The notes: generated by a model not told the origin, from the sequence alone. A stretch of 64,000 bases of DNA from Mesorhizobium sp. LMG 17147 (GCF_024297145.1 NZ_JANCTC010000011.1:93866-157865); one strand, 5' to 3'; positions 32,362 to 42,426 are shown, counted from the first letter of the stretch. Program-made: numbers and translations.

Positions 32362-32766
32362 TGGATAGCCGACCAAGAGGGGATAAACGGCCAGTTGGCT
32401 GCGTCCATCACAGAAGGTTTCCAGAAGGCTGGGCGTCTCGCATCCCTCGAACGGATGAGACATGCCGAACTCATGACTGCCGCGCCCTCGCGGAAGTGTG
32501 CTGGGGAATACGGCTACTGCACAACCTTCTCGGAGACGGAACGGTAAACGGACGGTAGGCAGTCCGGAAGGATAGTGACCGAAACGCACTCCTTCCGTTC
32601 ACGATTTTGGCATTCGTCGATATCTTAACGTGACCACACCGTCATTCATACGGATGGCGCGGATTCCTAGCTCGTCGGCTAGACATCCCAGGAAGAGATG
32701 GGCGTTCGCTTCAGCAAATGGACATGACGTCACTGCCAGTAGGCTTCCCTCAGTCTGGATTGAAAG
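32362..32766. other. divergent intergenic region, 405 bp
   Basis: Between the methyltransferase (leftward) and the kinase-like gene (rightward). It must hold both promoters. A long minus-strand frame runs through it but has no ribosome site or family match. No palindrome stands out. Confidence 0.35.
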
Positions 32767-33477
32767 ATGATCTTGGAGCTATTTGGGCCGTCCGGTGCTG
32801 GTAAGACGACGTTAGCTTCCGAGCTGGTGCACGTTTTGCGAGATCAGGGCTACTGTGTTGTTTTGCAGACCGGTGACCGCCGACATCCGGTTAGAAGGGC
32901 TGCCTTCAAACTGGTCTCCGGCTTGCATTCAAAGTGGATCGGACAGCGTTCTCTCGGTGCAGAAGTGCTTAAGATTCTTCCACCCAAGAATGAGCTGTGG
33001 GCGGCTCGCCTGAACTGGCATCTTGAAGCCCTTCTTCAAGCTTGGCGCGCGGCAATCGCGTCCAATGACAAGATCTCAATTTTTGACCAGGGTATGGTGC
33101 AATTCGTATGTTCACTGGTTTTGTTCAGCGGCATAACGGATCGTGAAAGGGTGTCGCGCGCGCTCGAGCTTCTACCCAAACCGGATCTGCTTGTCCGATT
33201 GCAGGCGCCAAGGGAAATTCTAGAGGTCCGTCTGAAGGAACGCCGGCGTAACCTCGGTATCATTCAGAAATTCCTCGAAGTCGATCTGCAGAGCAGTCTT
33301 GATCATATTGACCACGTTAATCTCATTGGGGAACAACTTGGATCGTTTCCGGTGCCAACAACTTGCGTCGAAAGTTTAGATTCGAACGGACTCACAGCCG
33401 CCACAGAAATGATAGCGCGTGGAGTAATCGACAAGTTCGGTGCGGCGCGGGCGAAATTTAAAAGAGTTGAAGCTTAG
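32767..33477 (+). CDS. P-loop kinase-like protein
   Basis: 236 residues. Walker A is at the very N-terminus (FGPSGAGKTTLA, residues 6-17), as in thymidylate and other small-molecule kinases. A DQGM box (FDQGMVQFV) and a PDLLVRLQAPREILEVRLKERRR lid-like segment also suggest a nucleotide or sugar kinase. Phosphate acceptor not identifiable. Proteins like this are often found in exopolysaccharide loci. Only a weak ribosome site (GAAAG) precedes ATG 32767. Confidence 0.65.
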   Translation: MILELFGPSGAGKTTLASELVHVLRDQGYCVVLQTGDRRHPVRRAAFKLVSGLHSKWIGQRSLGAEVLKILPPKNELWAARLNWHLEALLQAWRAAIASNDKISIFDQGMVQFVCSLVLFSGITDRERVSRALELLPKPDLLVRLQAPREILEVRLKERRRNLGIIQKFLEVDLQSSLDHIDHVNLIGEQLGSFPVPTTCVESLDSNGLTAATEMIARGVIDKFGAARAKFKRVEA

Positions 33478-33515
33478 AGGGATGGGTTTTTGAAGCGTCG
33501 ACAAGAAGATATCCA

Positions 33516-33539
33516 ATAATATGGAAAATAATATGGAAA
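33516..33539. repeat. two tandem 12-bp AT-rich repeats
   Basis: ATAATATGGAAA occurs twice in a row in the AT-rich leader between the kinase-like gene and the beta-propeller gene, 40 bp ahead of the latter's start. Could be a regulatory site or replication slippage. Confidence 0.6.
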
Positions 33540-33578
33540 ATCGAATTATTGAAAAGGAACCGCGCGAGTTGACATGAC

Positions 33579-34862
33579 ATGCCCTTTTCTCGCTACCAGA
33601 CTGCCTTGGCGTTGACGTTAGCTGCTGTCAGCGTGATATCCATAGTTATCCACGGGGCGGTGAGTGGAGAGGACGTCGCATCGACAAAGTTCGTCGCGCC
33701 GGTAGCCATGGACCTGCCGGATTACCTGCACGCCGCGAAGGATGCGGCATTTGGCACAACTTTTACCCGGATAACCAAACCCGGAATCCTCGGCGCCGGC
33801 ATCGCATGCGGGAGCAAATATTGCAGCCACCGCTATTCGAGCGCCCAGGCCTGGAATTCGGATCAGAGCCTTCTTGTCATCAGCAACGGCTGCGGCGGCT
33901 TATGCTTCCTGGATGGGCGCACCTACGCCCCGCTTTTTCGCCGTGATCGATCGACCGAATGCGAATGGCATCCTCGCGATCCCGACCTGATGATCTGCGT
34001 CGGTGGTCGGAAAATCTCGACCTGGGCGCCACGCACCAATCATGAGGAGGTCCTGTTTGTTTCGACTGACAGTAGCAATCTCCAGTTCGGGCCAAACAAA
34101 GGTAATCCAAGCCGTGATGGCAGCCGTATTGCCGTACGCGCGGTTCGCCGGGACGGCAAAGCGGTCGTCTTTGCCTACGATCTCAAACAGCGGCGGAAAT
34201 TTCCGGAAATCGATCTCGCACAGCTTGTCGGGGCCAACAACTCCTGCTCAATCTCGCCGTTGGGCGTCAACATCTTATGCATTCAGAACCTGAAAGACGA
34301 CACTGAGCAGACGTTCATCTTTTCTGTCGACGGCGTTCTGCGCCAGAAATGGACTGAGCATCATCGGCCTGGCCATGGCGACATGACCGTCGATGCCGAC
34401 GGCAGCGAAATCTATGTGGGGATCAGTAAGTCCGATCCAGACATATTCCAGGTGATCAAGCGAAGGCTGTCAGATGGGAAAGTCACCTCGCTCATGAGAT
34501 ATGGTGAAGCACAGCATGCATCGCTCAGGTCGCTAGACAGGCCCGGTTGGGTGTTCCTTACCTATTCGGGCAATCCGGACGAAGTATCGAAATATCCGGC
34601 TTGGGCGCCGTATGCGCGGGAAGTCATCGCGTTGCGCATCGACGGCAGCGGAGAGGTCCGGCGCATCGTGCAGACGAAGAACGTTCCATTCGACTACTGG
34701 AGTGAGACCCACGCCTCGCCGTCCCCGGACGGTTCACAGGTGATCTGGTCTAGCAATTGGGGAGTACCCGGCGGCCCGGTTTACGATTTCGTCGCCCGTA
34801 TTGACTGGCCGGAAGGATCAGACACTGGCTCGAGAGCATTAGCCGCGAGCGGTCTTCAATAA
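33579..34862 (+). CDS. exported beta-propeller protein
   Basis: 427 residues with an N-terminal signal/anchor (YQTALALTLAAVSVISIVIHGA). The rest reads as repeated four-strand blades with SPDGSQVIWSSNWG, ASLRSLDRPGWVFLTYSGN and WHPRDPDLMICVGG, like PD40/TolB-type or oligogalacturonate-lyase-like propellers. Several Cys (GIACGSKYCSHR, NGCGGLCF) may form disulfides. Such propellers bind or cleave polysaccharides; activity here is unknown. First plus-strand gene with a polysaccharide-locus flavour, but separated by nearly 900 bp from the glycosyltransferase. Confidence 0.65.
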   Translation: MPFSRYQTALALTLAAVSVISIVIHGAVSGEDVASTKFVAPVAMDLPDYLHAAKDAAFGTTFTRITKPGILGAGIACGSKYCSHRYSSAQAWNSDQSLLVISNGCGGLCFLDGRTYAPLFRRDRSTECEWHPRDPDLMICVGGRKISTWAPRTNHEEVLFVSTDSSNLQFGPNKGNPSRDGSRIAVRAVRRDGKAVVFAYDLKQRRKFPEIDLAQLVGANNSCSISPLGVNILCIQNLKDDTEQTFIFSVDGVLRQKWTEHHRPGHGDMTVDADGSEIYVGISKSDPDIFQVIKRRLSDGKVTSLMRYGEAQHASLRSLDRPGWVFLTYSGNPDEVSKYPAWAPYAREVIALRIDGSGEVRRIVQTKNVPFDYWSETHASPSPDGSQVIWSSNWGVPGGPVYDFVARIDWPEGSDTGSRALAASGLQ

Positions 34863-34972
34863 CGAAACCTTCCGGTCGCCTATGGCGATATCGCCGATCG
34901 TGCTTGCTCCATTCACGCTTTTTGACGCCTCACGTGCAACTTCGCCGCCATACGGCTCCGTCCGATGTCGAT

Positions 34973-35019
34973 TCATTCAAACGGACGACGACAGTGGCCA
35001 AGCCTGCACCTAGCGTGAT
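34973..35019 (+). repeat. 47-bp direct repeat, copy 1
   Basis: Begins TCATTCAAACGGACGACG and ends CCTAGCGTGAT; matches the copy at 35584-35630 at most positions with two single-base indels. It lies in the 291-bp gap between the beta-propeller and Trm112 genes. An adjacent GGCGATATCGCC palindrome (34883-34894) was also noted. Confidence 0.6.
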
Positions 35020-35153
35020 TGTGCAGTTTGCAAGGCTTATGACACTGCCGGAATCCTACGAACTACAGCGATGACGTTGGGTGACGGCTTGGATCGCCAA
35101 GGCGCTCGCGCCGGAGCTCACTGTTCATGTCACGGCCGAGAAAGGAATAGCAG

Positions 35154-35387
35154 ATGGATACGGATAAGCGGGCCGAAGGGAATGCCTCTTTCAACCCTGA
35201 GTTGTTGGAATGGTTGGTATGTCCAATGACCAAGGGCTCACTTGCCTGGGATTCGGATCGCGATGAACTCGTTTCGAAGAGCGCAGGACTTGCCTATCCG
35301 GTTCGCGACGGCATTCCAATCCTGCTAGCCTCGGAGGCACGGACGATCACCTCCCGCGTGGTCAAACTTCGCGCATCCAGACGGTGA
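35154..35387 (+). CDS. Trm112/UPF0434 family protein
   Basis: 77 residues with the family core LLEWLVCPMTKGSLAWD, LVSKSAGLAYPVRDGIPILL. Alphaproteobacterial members have a single CP motif instead of the full zinc site. Trm112 proteins activate or accompany methyltransferases; a free-standing copy here may serve one of the methyltransferases in the region, or be an extra copy carried with the locus. AAAGGAA stands before ATG 35154. It lies between the two copies of a 47-bp direct repeat. Confidence 0.85.
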   Translation: MDTDKRAEGNASFNPELLEWLVCPMTKGSLAWDSDRDELVSKSAGLAYPVRDGIPILLASEARTITSRVVKLRASRR

Positions 35388-35729
35388 TGGGAACCGCGCT
35401 AAAGTAGGCGGCTTTCCGACGACAGCCAGCAATGACAGGAAGTGTGCCGTGGAGCGCGAGCCGGTTGTCTGCGGACCACTGCGCTCGGCACCCGGGCAGT
35501 GCCGACCTCTTTGATGTTTGATGCAACGCGCGGCGACCTGAACCGGCTGGATACGGCGGCCCGCTGCCGGGACAGGGTTTGCGTCATTTAAACAGACGAG
35601 GACAGTGGCAAGACCTGCCCCTACCGTGACCTTGGGCGAGATGGGTAGCGAAACCAACACCATGAAAGCAAATTCAAGGGCCGGCCACTTCGCGCGATCG
35701 GGCTACAGCGAACGGTCAGGAGACGCAGG
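35388..35729. other. 342-bp intergenic region ending in repeat copy 2
   Basis: No gene is supported. From 35584 it carries copy 2 of the 47-bp repeat. A frame from GTG 35604 runs to a TGA overlapping the glycosyltransferase ATG but has no family or codon support. Confidence 0.35.
35584..35630 (+). repeat. 47-bp direct repeat, copy 2
   Basis: Begins TCATTTAAACAGACGAGG and ends CCTACCGTGAC. Same order and orientation as copy 1, 611 bp away, with Trm112 between them. Suggests that the segment was duplicated or inserted by recombination between short repeats. Confidence 0.6.
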
Positions 35730-36953
35730 ATGAATCCGCATCTGGTGTGTGTCGGAGGCGAGGATCATGCCCTGCGAATTCCGTTCTTGATGTCGCTGCG
35801 AGAGAAGGGATTCCGTGTTACTGCGGTGTCGAGCGGCGGTGACGCCGCATTCCTGCGGCATGGCATTCCGCATCGCAGCTACGGTTTCGACCGATTTACC
35901 AGCAGCAGCGGAGAATGGGCCGCCATCAGATCCATTCGAAAGCTGATGGCGGAACTCCGGCCGGACATAATCCAAAGCTTCGACACCAAGCCCAACCTGG
36001 TGACGCCACTTGCGGTGCGCGGAAGCGTTCCAGTCGTGCGCACCATCAACGGTCTGGGCTGGACGTTCTCGTCCCTGGAACCGCGCGCCCTTACCCTGCG
36101 CCCAATCTTTTGCGGACTGCAATGGCTTTCGTCGTTATGGACGGCGGCTACGGTGTTCCAGAATCGGGACGATCAGGCATTCTTTGAACGCTACCGACTG
36201 ATCGGACGCGGCAGCGGACGACTGATCCGCAGTTCTGGAATCGACGTCGATGCGTTCGCCCTGGCAAGGCATCTTGCCCCGTCGGCGATGAAAATGCGCG
36301 AACAGCTTGGGCTCCAATCCGCCGAGATCGTAATTTTTGTCGGCCGGCTAACGCGCCAGAAAGGCATCCTGACACTCCTCAAGGCAGTCCCTCGCATCCT
36401 GTCGGAAAGGCCCAATGCCCGTTTCGTGCTTGTCGGCCCATTGGAATCCGAGGGCCCATTTGCAGTGGACAAGGCTGAGATCGATCGACATGTGCCGCAT
36501 GTCATCGCCTTGGGTCCACGACGCGACGTTCCTGCCCTTCTTGGCATGGCCGATCTGTTCGCCTTTCCAACACAATACCGAGAAGGGATTCCGCGCGTGC
36601 TGCTGGAGGCAGGGCTCGCGGGATTGCCTATCGTCGCCTCGATGATGCCTGGTTGCAATGAGGTGGTCGAGGACGGATGGAACGGCCATCTCGTCCCCCC
36701 GCACGATGCGAACGGCCTTGCCTCTCGAATTATAGAGGTCCTGTCCGACCGCCGGAAAGGACGGACCATGGGCGCTCGCTCTGTCGAGCTCGTCCGGACG
36801 CAGTTCTCGCTGCCTTGGGTGGTCGAGCAATATTGCGATCTCTACGACAATGTCCTTAGTGCCAGATCCCGGGGCGGCTTCGCTCGACCGGCATCGCCGG
36901 TGTTGCTTGAAGAGCCTGCTGCAAACCGCGGATCGGGCGGAGCGCGCCGATGA
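35730..36953 (+). CDS. glycosyltransferase, GT4 family
   Basis: 407 residues, GT-B fold. N-terminal acceptor half with VCVGGEDHALRIPFLMSLREKG; C-terminal donor half with IVIFVGRLTRQKGILTLLKA, ARFVLVGP and the E-x7-E motif (YREGIPRVLLEAGLAGLPIV). It transfers a sugar from a nucleotide donor to a growing lipid-linked oligosaccharide. It is the only clear glycosyltransferase beside the initiating enzyme. Its TGA overlaps the next gene's ATG by 4 bases. Confidence 0.88.
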   Translation: MNPHLVCVGGEDHALRIPFLMSLREKGFRVTAVSSGGDAAFLRHGIPHRSYGFDRFTSSSGEWAAIRSIRKLMAELRPDIIQSFDTKPNLVTPLAVRGSVPVVRTINGLGWTFSSLEPRALTLRPIFCGLQWLSSLWTAATVFQNRDDQAFFERYRLIGRGSGRLIRSSGIDVDAFALARHLAPSAMKMREQLGLQSAEIVIFVGRLTRQKGILTLLKAVPRILSERPNARFVLVGPLESEGPFAVDKAEIDRHVPHVIALGPRRDVPALLGMADLFAFPTQYREGIPRVLLEAGLAGLPIVASMMPGCNEVVEDGWNGHLVPPHDANGLASRIIEVLSDRRKGRTMGARSVELVRTQFSLPWVVEQYCDLYDNVLSARSRGGFARPASPVLLEEPAANRGSGGARR

Positions 36954-38206
36954 TCCGGGACGCGATCCTGGCCTGCGGCGTTGCCATGTCGTATGCGGCG
37001 CAGCTCTCAGTTCCGGGCTTGCCCTTCGGCTATGGCGAATTGTTTCTCGCGCTTTGGATCATGCTGTCGATCGGGCGGGTGCTCGCCGGCGGTCAATTGG
37101 TCGTCAGGCCCGCCCTGATCCGCGTTGCGGGCTTCTGGCTGATCATCACGCTCGCTCTGAGTATTGGCACCATCGTCGGCTACCTGACCACGGTACTGTA
37201 TCTGTCAGTGGTGATGCACGATGTGGTGGCCTACCTGCTGCTGATCTGCGTCACCTGCCTAGCCGCCGCGGAGCCCGACGCGGATCGCCGTCTGCGCAGT
37301 ACCGCCTGGTGGGTGGTCGCTATTGCGAATGCATGCTTTATTGTTCAGGTGGCACTTGGATGGGGTTGGATCCACCAATCCGGCGTCGATCCCTGGTACT
37401 GGGATCGCTTCCGAGGCTGGTCCGAGAACCCCAACCAGCTCGCGCTCTATTGCGCACTCCTTGGTCCGCTCGCCTTGCATCTTGCGACGACTACAGGCAA
37501 CCCGTGGGCGAGGTTGGCCGGGCTCAGCAGCCTTATCCTGACCATCTATGTCGGAAGGCTGACGAAGAGTGACACGTATCTTTACACAACGGTTCTGGTC
37601 GGCCTGATATTTCTTGGGCTGCGGGTTCGGACATGGCTCGCAGCCGGTGACGGCAAGGTCAGCCTGTCCCGGCAAGTTACCCTCCTGCTGATGATTGGCT
37701 TCCTTCCGTTGGCCATCTCGATGACGCCTTACATTGTCACGGAGGTGGGCAGCGTCGAACAGTTCGCCTTGAGTCTTACCAAGGACAAGGGCGGCGAAGC
37801 GACCACCGAAACCGCTGCACTTCGAATCCATCTCTGGGGAGATGCGTTGGGCAAGGGCCTAACGTCAGGATCCCTGGGCCTTGGTCCTGGCCCGCATCTG
37901 GAGCGCCCGCCCATTTCCTACAGCCAATTTCTGCCCCGGCCTTTCGAGGCTCACAACACGATTCTCGATCTGTACACTCAAGGTGGTTTGGTTGCGGTCC
38001 TGGCGCTGGCCTGGATTGTCGGGGCGGCGGCTTTATGCGCATGGCGTGCGAAGCTCGATGCCCTGTTCGTGCTGGTGGTGTCGATCGTCATCTTCGGAAT
38101 GCCACATCTGATCATCCGCCATCCAATCGTGTGGTTTGCGCTTACCATTTGCCTTGTTGCCGGAACGCCGCGAACGATTTCGGCAACCTCTAGCGACCTG
38201 AGGTGA
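36950..38206 (+). CDS. O-antigen ligase/polymerase (Wzy-like) membrane protein
   Basis: 418 residues, about ten to twelve membrane helices. The large periplasmic loop with RGWSENPNQLALYCALLGPLA and, later, LGLGPGPHLERP...FEAHNTILDLYTQGG is the Wzy_C signature of polysaccharide polymerases. Such proteins join lipid-linked repeats in the periplasm. ATG 36950 overlaps the glycosyltransferase stop. Order GT-Wzy-AsnB-PCP-Wzx on one strand supports one exopolysaccharide operon. Confidence 0.82.
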   Translation: MIRDAILACGVAMSYAAQLSVPGLPFGYGELFLALWIMLSIGRVLAGGQLVVRPALIRVAGFWLIITLALSIGTIVGYLTTVLYLSVVMHDVVAYLLLICVTCLAAAEPDADRRLRSTAWWVVAIANACFIVQVALGWGWIHQSGVDPWYWDRFRGWSENPNQLALYCALLGPLALHLATTTGNPWARLAGLSSLILTIYVGRLTKSDTYLYTTVLVGLIFLGLRVRTWLAAGDGKVSLSRQVTLLLMIGFLPLAISMTPYIVTEVGSVEQFALSLTKDKGGEATTETAALRIHLWGDALGKGLTSGSLGLGPGPHLERPPISYSQFLPRPFEAHNTILDLYTQGGLVAVLALAWIVGAAALCAWRAKLDALFVLVVSIVIFGMPHLIIRHPIVWFALTICLVAGTPRTISATSSDLR

Positions 38207-38210
38207 TGGC

Positions 38211-40208
38211 ATGTGTGGGATTACCGGAATTCTCCTTGCACCCGATGCCGCCAACATCAAGCCACTCAGGGCAATTGGCCAGATGACGACGGCCCTTCGT
38301 CACCGTGGGCCTGATGGCGAAGGCTTCTGGATCAATCGCGAAGCCGGCATTGCCTTCGGCCACAGGCGTTTGGCAATAGTCGATCTATCCGAAGCAGGAC
38401 GCCAGCCGATGCATTCGGCAAGTGGCCGATATGTCATTACCTTCAACGGCGAGATCTACAATTTCCGCGAGCTGCGCCGTGAGCTTGAAGACGCTGGCCA
38501 TCGGTTCCGTGGCGCCAGCGATACCGAAGTGATGCTGTGCGCAATCGAGAGTTGGGGTCTCGACACCGCACTCACGCGCCTCGCTGGCATGTTCGCATTT
38601 GGATTGTGGGATCTAAAGACCAGGACCCTCCATCTCGCCCGCGACCGAATTGGCAAGAAGCCGCTCTATGTTGCTGCAACGCGCGATGCGCTCGTTTTTG
38701 CCTCCGAGTTGAAAGCAATCCATCGTTTTCCAGGTTTCTGTCAGGAGCTCGATCTCGACGCGGCCGCGACAATGCTTTCGAAAGGATGGGTACCGGGTAA
38801 CTGTTGCATCTGGCGAGGCGTGTTCAAGCTACCTCCGGGCTCGGTCCTGTCTGTGACGGCGGCGGATTTTGCCGAGGCGCGCAGCGCCGCATCCCTTTCG
38901 CAGCGCGCCCGACACTGGTGGTCGCTGCCTGAAGTCGCCGCGAACGGTCGACAGAATCCAATCGCCGGTACCGACGAAGAACTGACCGATAGACTCGACG
39001 ACCTGCTTCGACTTGCCGTCCGGGAACGCATGATAGCCGATGTGCCGCTGGGCGCCTTTCTGTCTGGTGGCCTCGACAGCTCCACGGTTGTGGCGCTGAT
39101 GCAGGCCCAATCGACAAAACCGGTGCGCACATTCACGATCGCTTTCGGAGAAGGCGGGTTTGATGAGGCTCCCTACGCGGCGGAGGTCGCGCGGCACTTG
39201 GGCACCGATCATACTGAACTCCACCTTTCCGCAGCCGCTGCGCGTGAAGTCATTCCGGAACTGCCGCGGATCTGGGATGAGCCGTTCGCCGATGAATCGC
39301 AGATACCGACTTTGCTCGTGGCGCGGCTCGCTCGCCAGCACGTTACGGTGGCCCTATCAGGCGACGGTGGCGATGAATGCTTCGCCGGTTACGCCCGTCA
39401 TTTCATGGCTGCGCGGTTGAAACGACAGCATGCGCTGCCGTCGCCGCTGCGTCACGCACTTGCTGCAGGGGTCGGATTGCTGGCCCGCGCAGCGCGTCAC
39501 GATTTCGTCGGCAAGCTGCCGCTTTCGGCGAGTGGACGGCACGCGCTGCGCAGCGACCGGCTGCATCGCCTCGCTCGGCTGCTCGCTGCGCCAGATGAGG
39601 ACGAATTGCATCGACAGCTGACCGGAGCATCGACCGGGAGCCTCGCACTCCACACGCCGCCCACATCAATTCAAGGGTCCCCCCGGCTTGATGGCCTGCT
39701 GTCCCGCCTCTTGTACGACGACATGGCCGGTTACCTGCCCGACGATATATTGGTGAAGTTGGACCGCGCCAGCATGGCCAATAGCCTCGAAGGCCGGTGC
39801 CCGCTTCTCGACCATCGGGTTGTCGAATTCGCCTGGCGGCTGCCGGCACATGCGAAGGTCCGCAATGGCAAAGGCAAGTGGCTTCTTCGTCAGCTGCTTA
39901 GCCGCTATGTTCCGCAACGGCTGATCGACCGGCCGAAGCAGGGTTTCGATGTTCCCATAGCACTCTGGCTGAGCGGCCCGTTGCGCATCTGGGCCAGCGA
40001 TCTAGTCGCCGATATACGCCTCTCCGGAGATGAAATCTTCGATATTGCGAAGGTCGAAACCTGCTGGCGCGACCATCTTGACGGAAGACAGGATCATTCT
40101 CGCGATTTGTGGCCCGCGTTGATGTTCCAGGCCTGGCGCAACGAGGCCGGGCTGTCCGCGGGGCCGGCAACGGGCATGTCCACAGCGCTCGAACTGACAG
40201 GAGTATGA
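38211..40208 (+). CDS. asparagine synthetase (glutamine-hydrolysing)-like, copy in polysaccharide operon
   Basis: 665 residues. N-terminal glutaminase with catalytic Cys 2 (MCGITG, after Met removal) and RHRGPDGEG; C-terminal synthetase domain with PP-loop SGGLDSSTV and ALSGDGGDECFAGYARHF. The reaction class is ATP-dependent amidation of a carboxylate using glutamine. Inside a polysaccharide operon AsnB-like enzymes (for example WbpS-type) can amidate uronic-acid sugars; that is an inference here. The next gene begins 2 bases after its stop. Confidence 0.88.
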   Translation: MCGITGILLAPDAANIKPLRAIGQMTTALRHRGPDGEGFWINREAGIAFGHRRLAIVDLSEAGRQPMHSASGRYVITFNGEIYNFRELRRELEDAGHRFRGASDTEVMLCAIESWGLDTALTRLAGMFAFGLWDLKTRTLHLARDRIGKKPLYVAATRDALVFASELKAIHRFPGFCQELDLDAAATMLSKGWVPGNCCIWRGVFKLPPGSVLSVTAADFAEARSAASLSQRARHWWSLPEVAANGRQNPIAGTDEELTDRLDDLLRLAVRERMIADVPLGAFLSGGLDSSTVVALMQAQSTKPVRTFTIAFGEGGFDEAPYAAEVARHLGTDHTELHLSAAAAREVIPELPRIWDEPFADESQIPTLLVARLARQHVTVALSGDGGDECFAGYARHFMAARLKRQHALPSPLRHALAAGVGLLARAARHDFVGKLPLSASGRHALRSDRLHRLARLLAAPDEDELHRQLTGASTGSLALHTPPTSIQGSPRLDGLLSRLLYDDMAGYLPDDILVKLDRASMANSLEGRCPLLDHRVVEFAWRLPAHAKVRNGKGKWLLRQLLSRYVPQRLIDRPKQGFDVPIALWLSGPLRIWASDLVADIRLSGDEIFDIAKVETCWRDHLDGRQDHSRDLWPALMFQAWRNEAGLSAGPATGMSTALELTGV

Positions 40209-40209
40209 G

Positions 40210-42426
40210 ATGGAAGGTTCCATAGTCAGCCGAATTCACCTTCCGCGCGCCACTGAAATGCACGTGCCGACGCGCGAGATCAATCCGCGCATGAGGCCGT
40301 TCCTGCACGAACAGCTCGACGCGCAGACGCCCTTCCATCAGCTCCTCATTACCATCGCGAGGAGAAAATGGTTTCTGCTTGCAATGGTGATTTTGGGCGG
40401 AGTGTTGGCTGGGCTTGCGGGTTTTGTGCGTCCTGTCCTGTTCGAGGCGACCGCCCAGGTGATTGTCGATGCTCCTGGCAGGAACGCGGCTCCCGGAGGT
40501 GCGGATTCTGCTCAGGAGATGCTGGATGCGAGCATTGATGACCATTTAACCATGCTCTCTTCGCAGGGGCATCTGCGTCGCGTGGTGGCAGCCCTACGCG
40601 AGACAAAGATCGGCAACATTGCTGAGCAAGGTGATGTCGGAAATTCCCGCGCCGCCCCGGTAGGCGGCAACCTGCAGAACATACGCACCTTCGCAGCTGG
40701 TCTGCTAGAAAGGATTTGGCCGCAGGGCGGGCCGGAGGCGGCCGATGCAGCCGAACTCAAGGCATTGCGGAAGGGCATGAGGGTTGGACAGGAACTGAGA
40801 TCAAGGGTGATCACCGTCGGCTTCGCCGACGACGATCCGGCGCGAGCCGCCCTGGTGGCCAATACGTTCGTTCAAGTATACATCGACGATCTCGCACAGA
40901 AACGCAGGGCGTCAGACAGGCTGGAACTCGCCTCGATCGCCGCCAGCCTGCCGGTCGTACAAAGCGACCTGGCGAAAGCGACCGACCGCCTGGAAAAGTA
41001 TCGACTGAGCCACGGCGCGGTCGATCAAGGTGCGGCGGATAACGCTGCCAAGGAGACAGCCGAACTTAGTCGGCAGATATCCTTGTCGAAAGCGGATCTC
41101 TCAGCGACGGAATCTCGCCTTCAGCACATCAAGGCTTTGCGAGAGGAAGGAGCATCGGTCGCGGCGCTCGCCGAAGCGATCGGGTCTCCGGTATTGGCCG
41201 ACATGGCGGCCCGCCAAGCCAACGACAATGCGGATGCGGGCCTTAGCACTGCGATCAACGGCGAGATCGAACAAGGCACTGCTCGCATTGCGGCGGAGGG
41301 GGACATCTACCGTGCCCAGATCGCTGCTCTGGAGGGCCGTAAGAATGTACTCGATGCGGTGGTGGCCGACACAGCCGGCCGGCTTTCCGGCTTGCGTGCG
41401 CTCGAGCCGCAGGTCAGCATCCTGACGCAGCGATACAACCAGCTTCTCACCCAACAACAGGATCTGGTGCAGCGCATCGCAACTCCCTTGCCCGGGGTCT
41501 CGATCCTTTCAGTGGCATGGCCGCCAACGAGTCCAAAAACCCTGCCGCCCATCTTTCTTATTCCGCCCGGCATGATCGTGTTTGGCCTCATTGGCGGGGT
41601 CTTCGTCTTGGTCCGCAGCCGTCTCAATCAGACCTTGCGCGGCGGGGCCGAAGCTGAAGCCGCGCTCCGGGTTCCGTGCCTGGGGCTGATACCGGAAGCG
41701 CCCACAATACACGCGAAACGACTACAGCAGCTGGTTCTCGGCCAGCAAAACTGCAGCTACAGCCGAGCCGTCACTTCTCTCCTTGTCACTGTGGCTCTCA
41801 ACAAAGCGAGAGGCCGTGCGTCGCACGTCATCCTCGTCACGTCCAGCGTCCGGCATGATGGCAAGACCGAGCTCGCATGGAGCCTCGCCTTGGCAGCCAC
41901 CCGACTTGGGGGACGAGTGCTTTTTCTCGATCTTGATGGCACCGGCGCCCGCCTCACGAACGAGTTTCTGAATGAATTCGGTGCGTTCAGGCCGCATAAA
42001 TCCTTTGGAGACTATATGAGCGACCGTTGTCCCCTGCACGACGTGGTCACGGGAATGCCTGAAATTGGAATCGACTTCATGGCACTCGCACCATCAGAGG
42101 ATCTGCTGCCGCAACTGTCCACGATCGACGGGTCCCTGGTCACAGATGAGCTGCGCTCGATGTACAGCATCGTCATCATAAATGGACCGCTGGGACTTGG
42201 AGGACCTGAGGCCAGGCTACTGACGGGCTGGGCTGACGCGGTTCTTTTCGCTGTTCACTGGGCCAGGACGCGTCGCAGCATCGCGCGTGGTGTTCTGCAG
42301 TTGCTGACGGAGGACGAGACGGCTCAGGTCCCGGTAGGTAGCGTTCTCACGCAGGTCAATCTTAGGAAACACGCCGGCTATCGGTTTGGGGATAGCGCGG
42401 ATCTCTTGCTCGAGAGAACATCATGA
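40210..42426 (+). CDS. polysaccharide co-polymerase (ExoP/GumC-like) with tyrosine-kinase-like domain
   Basis: 738 residues. Membrane helix 1 at about residues 52-74 (WFLLAMVILGGVLAGLAG), a long coiled-coil periplasmic part with Wzz signature (FEATAQVIVDAPG) and a second helix (PPIFLIPPGMIVFGLIGGVFVLV). The C-terminal about 230 residues form a BY-kinase-like domain, but Walker A is atypical (TSSVRHDGKTELAW) and the tyrosine-rich tail is missing (ends ADLLLERTS). It should set chain length; kinase activity is doubtful. GGAG precedes ATG 40210. Confidence 0.85.
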   Translation: MEGSIVSRIHLPRATEMHVPTREINPRMRPFLHEQLDAQTPFHQLLITIARRKWFLLAMVILGGVLAGLAGFVRPVLFEATAQVIVDAPGRNAAPGGADSAQEMLDASIDDHLTMLSSQGHLRRVVAALRETKIGNIAEQGDVGNSRAAPVGGNLQNIRTFAAGLLERIWPQGGPEAADAAELKALRKGMRVGQELRSRVITVGFADDDPARAALVANTFVQVYIDDLAQKRRASDRLELASIAASLPVVQSDLAKATDRLEKYRLSHGAVDQGAADNAAKETAELSRQISLSKADLSATESRLQHIKALREEGASVAALAEAIGSPVLADMAARQANDNADAGLSTAINGEIEQGTARIAAEGDIYRAQIAALEGRKNVLDAVVADTAGRLSGLRALEPQVSILTQRYNQLLTQQQDLVQRIATPLPGVSILSVAWPPTSPKTLPPIFLIPPGMIVFGLIGGVFVLVRSRLNQTLRGGAEAEAALRVPCLGLIPEAPTIHAKRLQQLVLGQQNCSYSRAVTSLLVTVALNKARGRASHVILVTSSVRHDGKTELAWSLALAATRLGGRVLFLDLDGTGARLTNEFLNEFGAFRPHKSFGDYMSDRCPLHDVVTGMPEIGIDFMALAPSEDLLPQLSTIDGSLVTDELRSMYSIVIINGPLGLGGPEARLLTGWADAVLFAVHWARTRRSIARGVLQLLTEDETAQVPVGSVLTQVNLRKHAGYRFGDSADLLLERTS

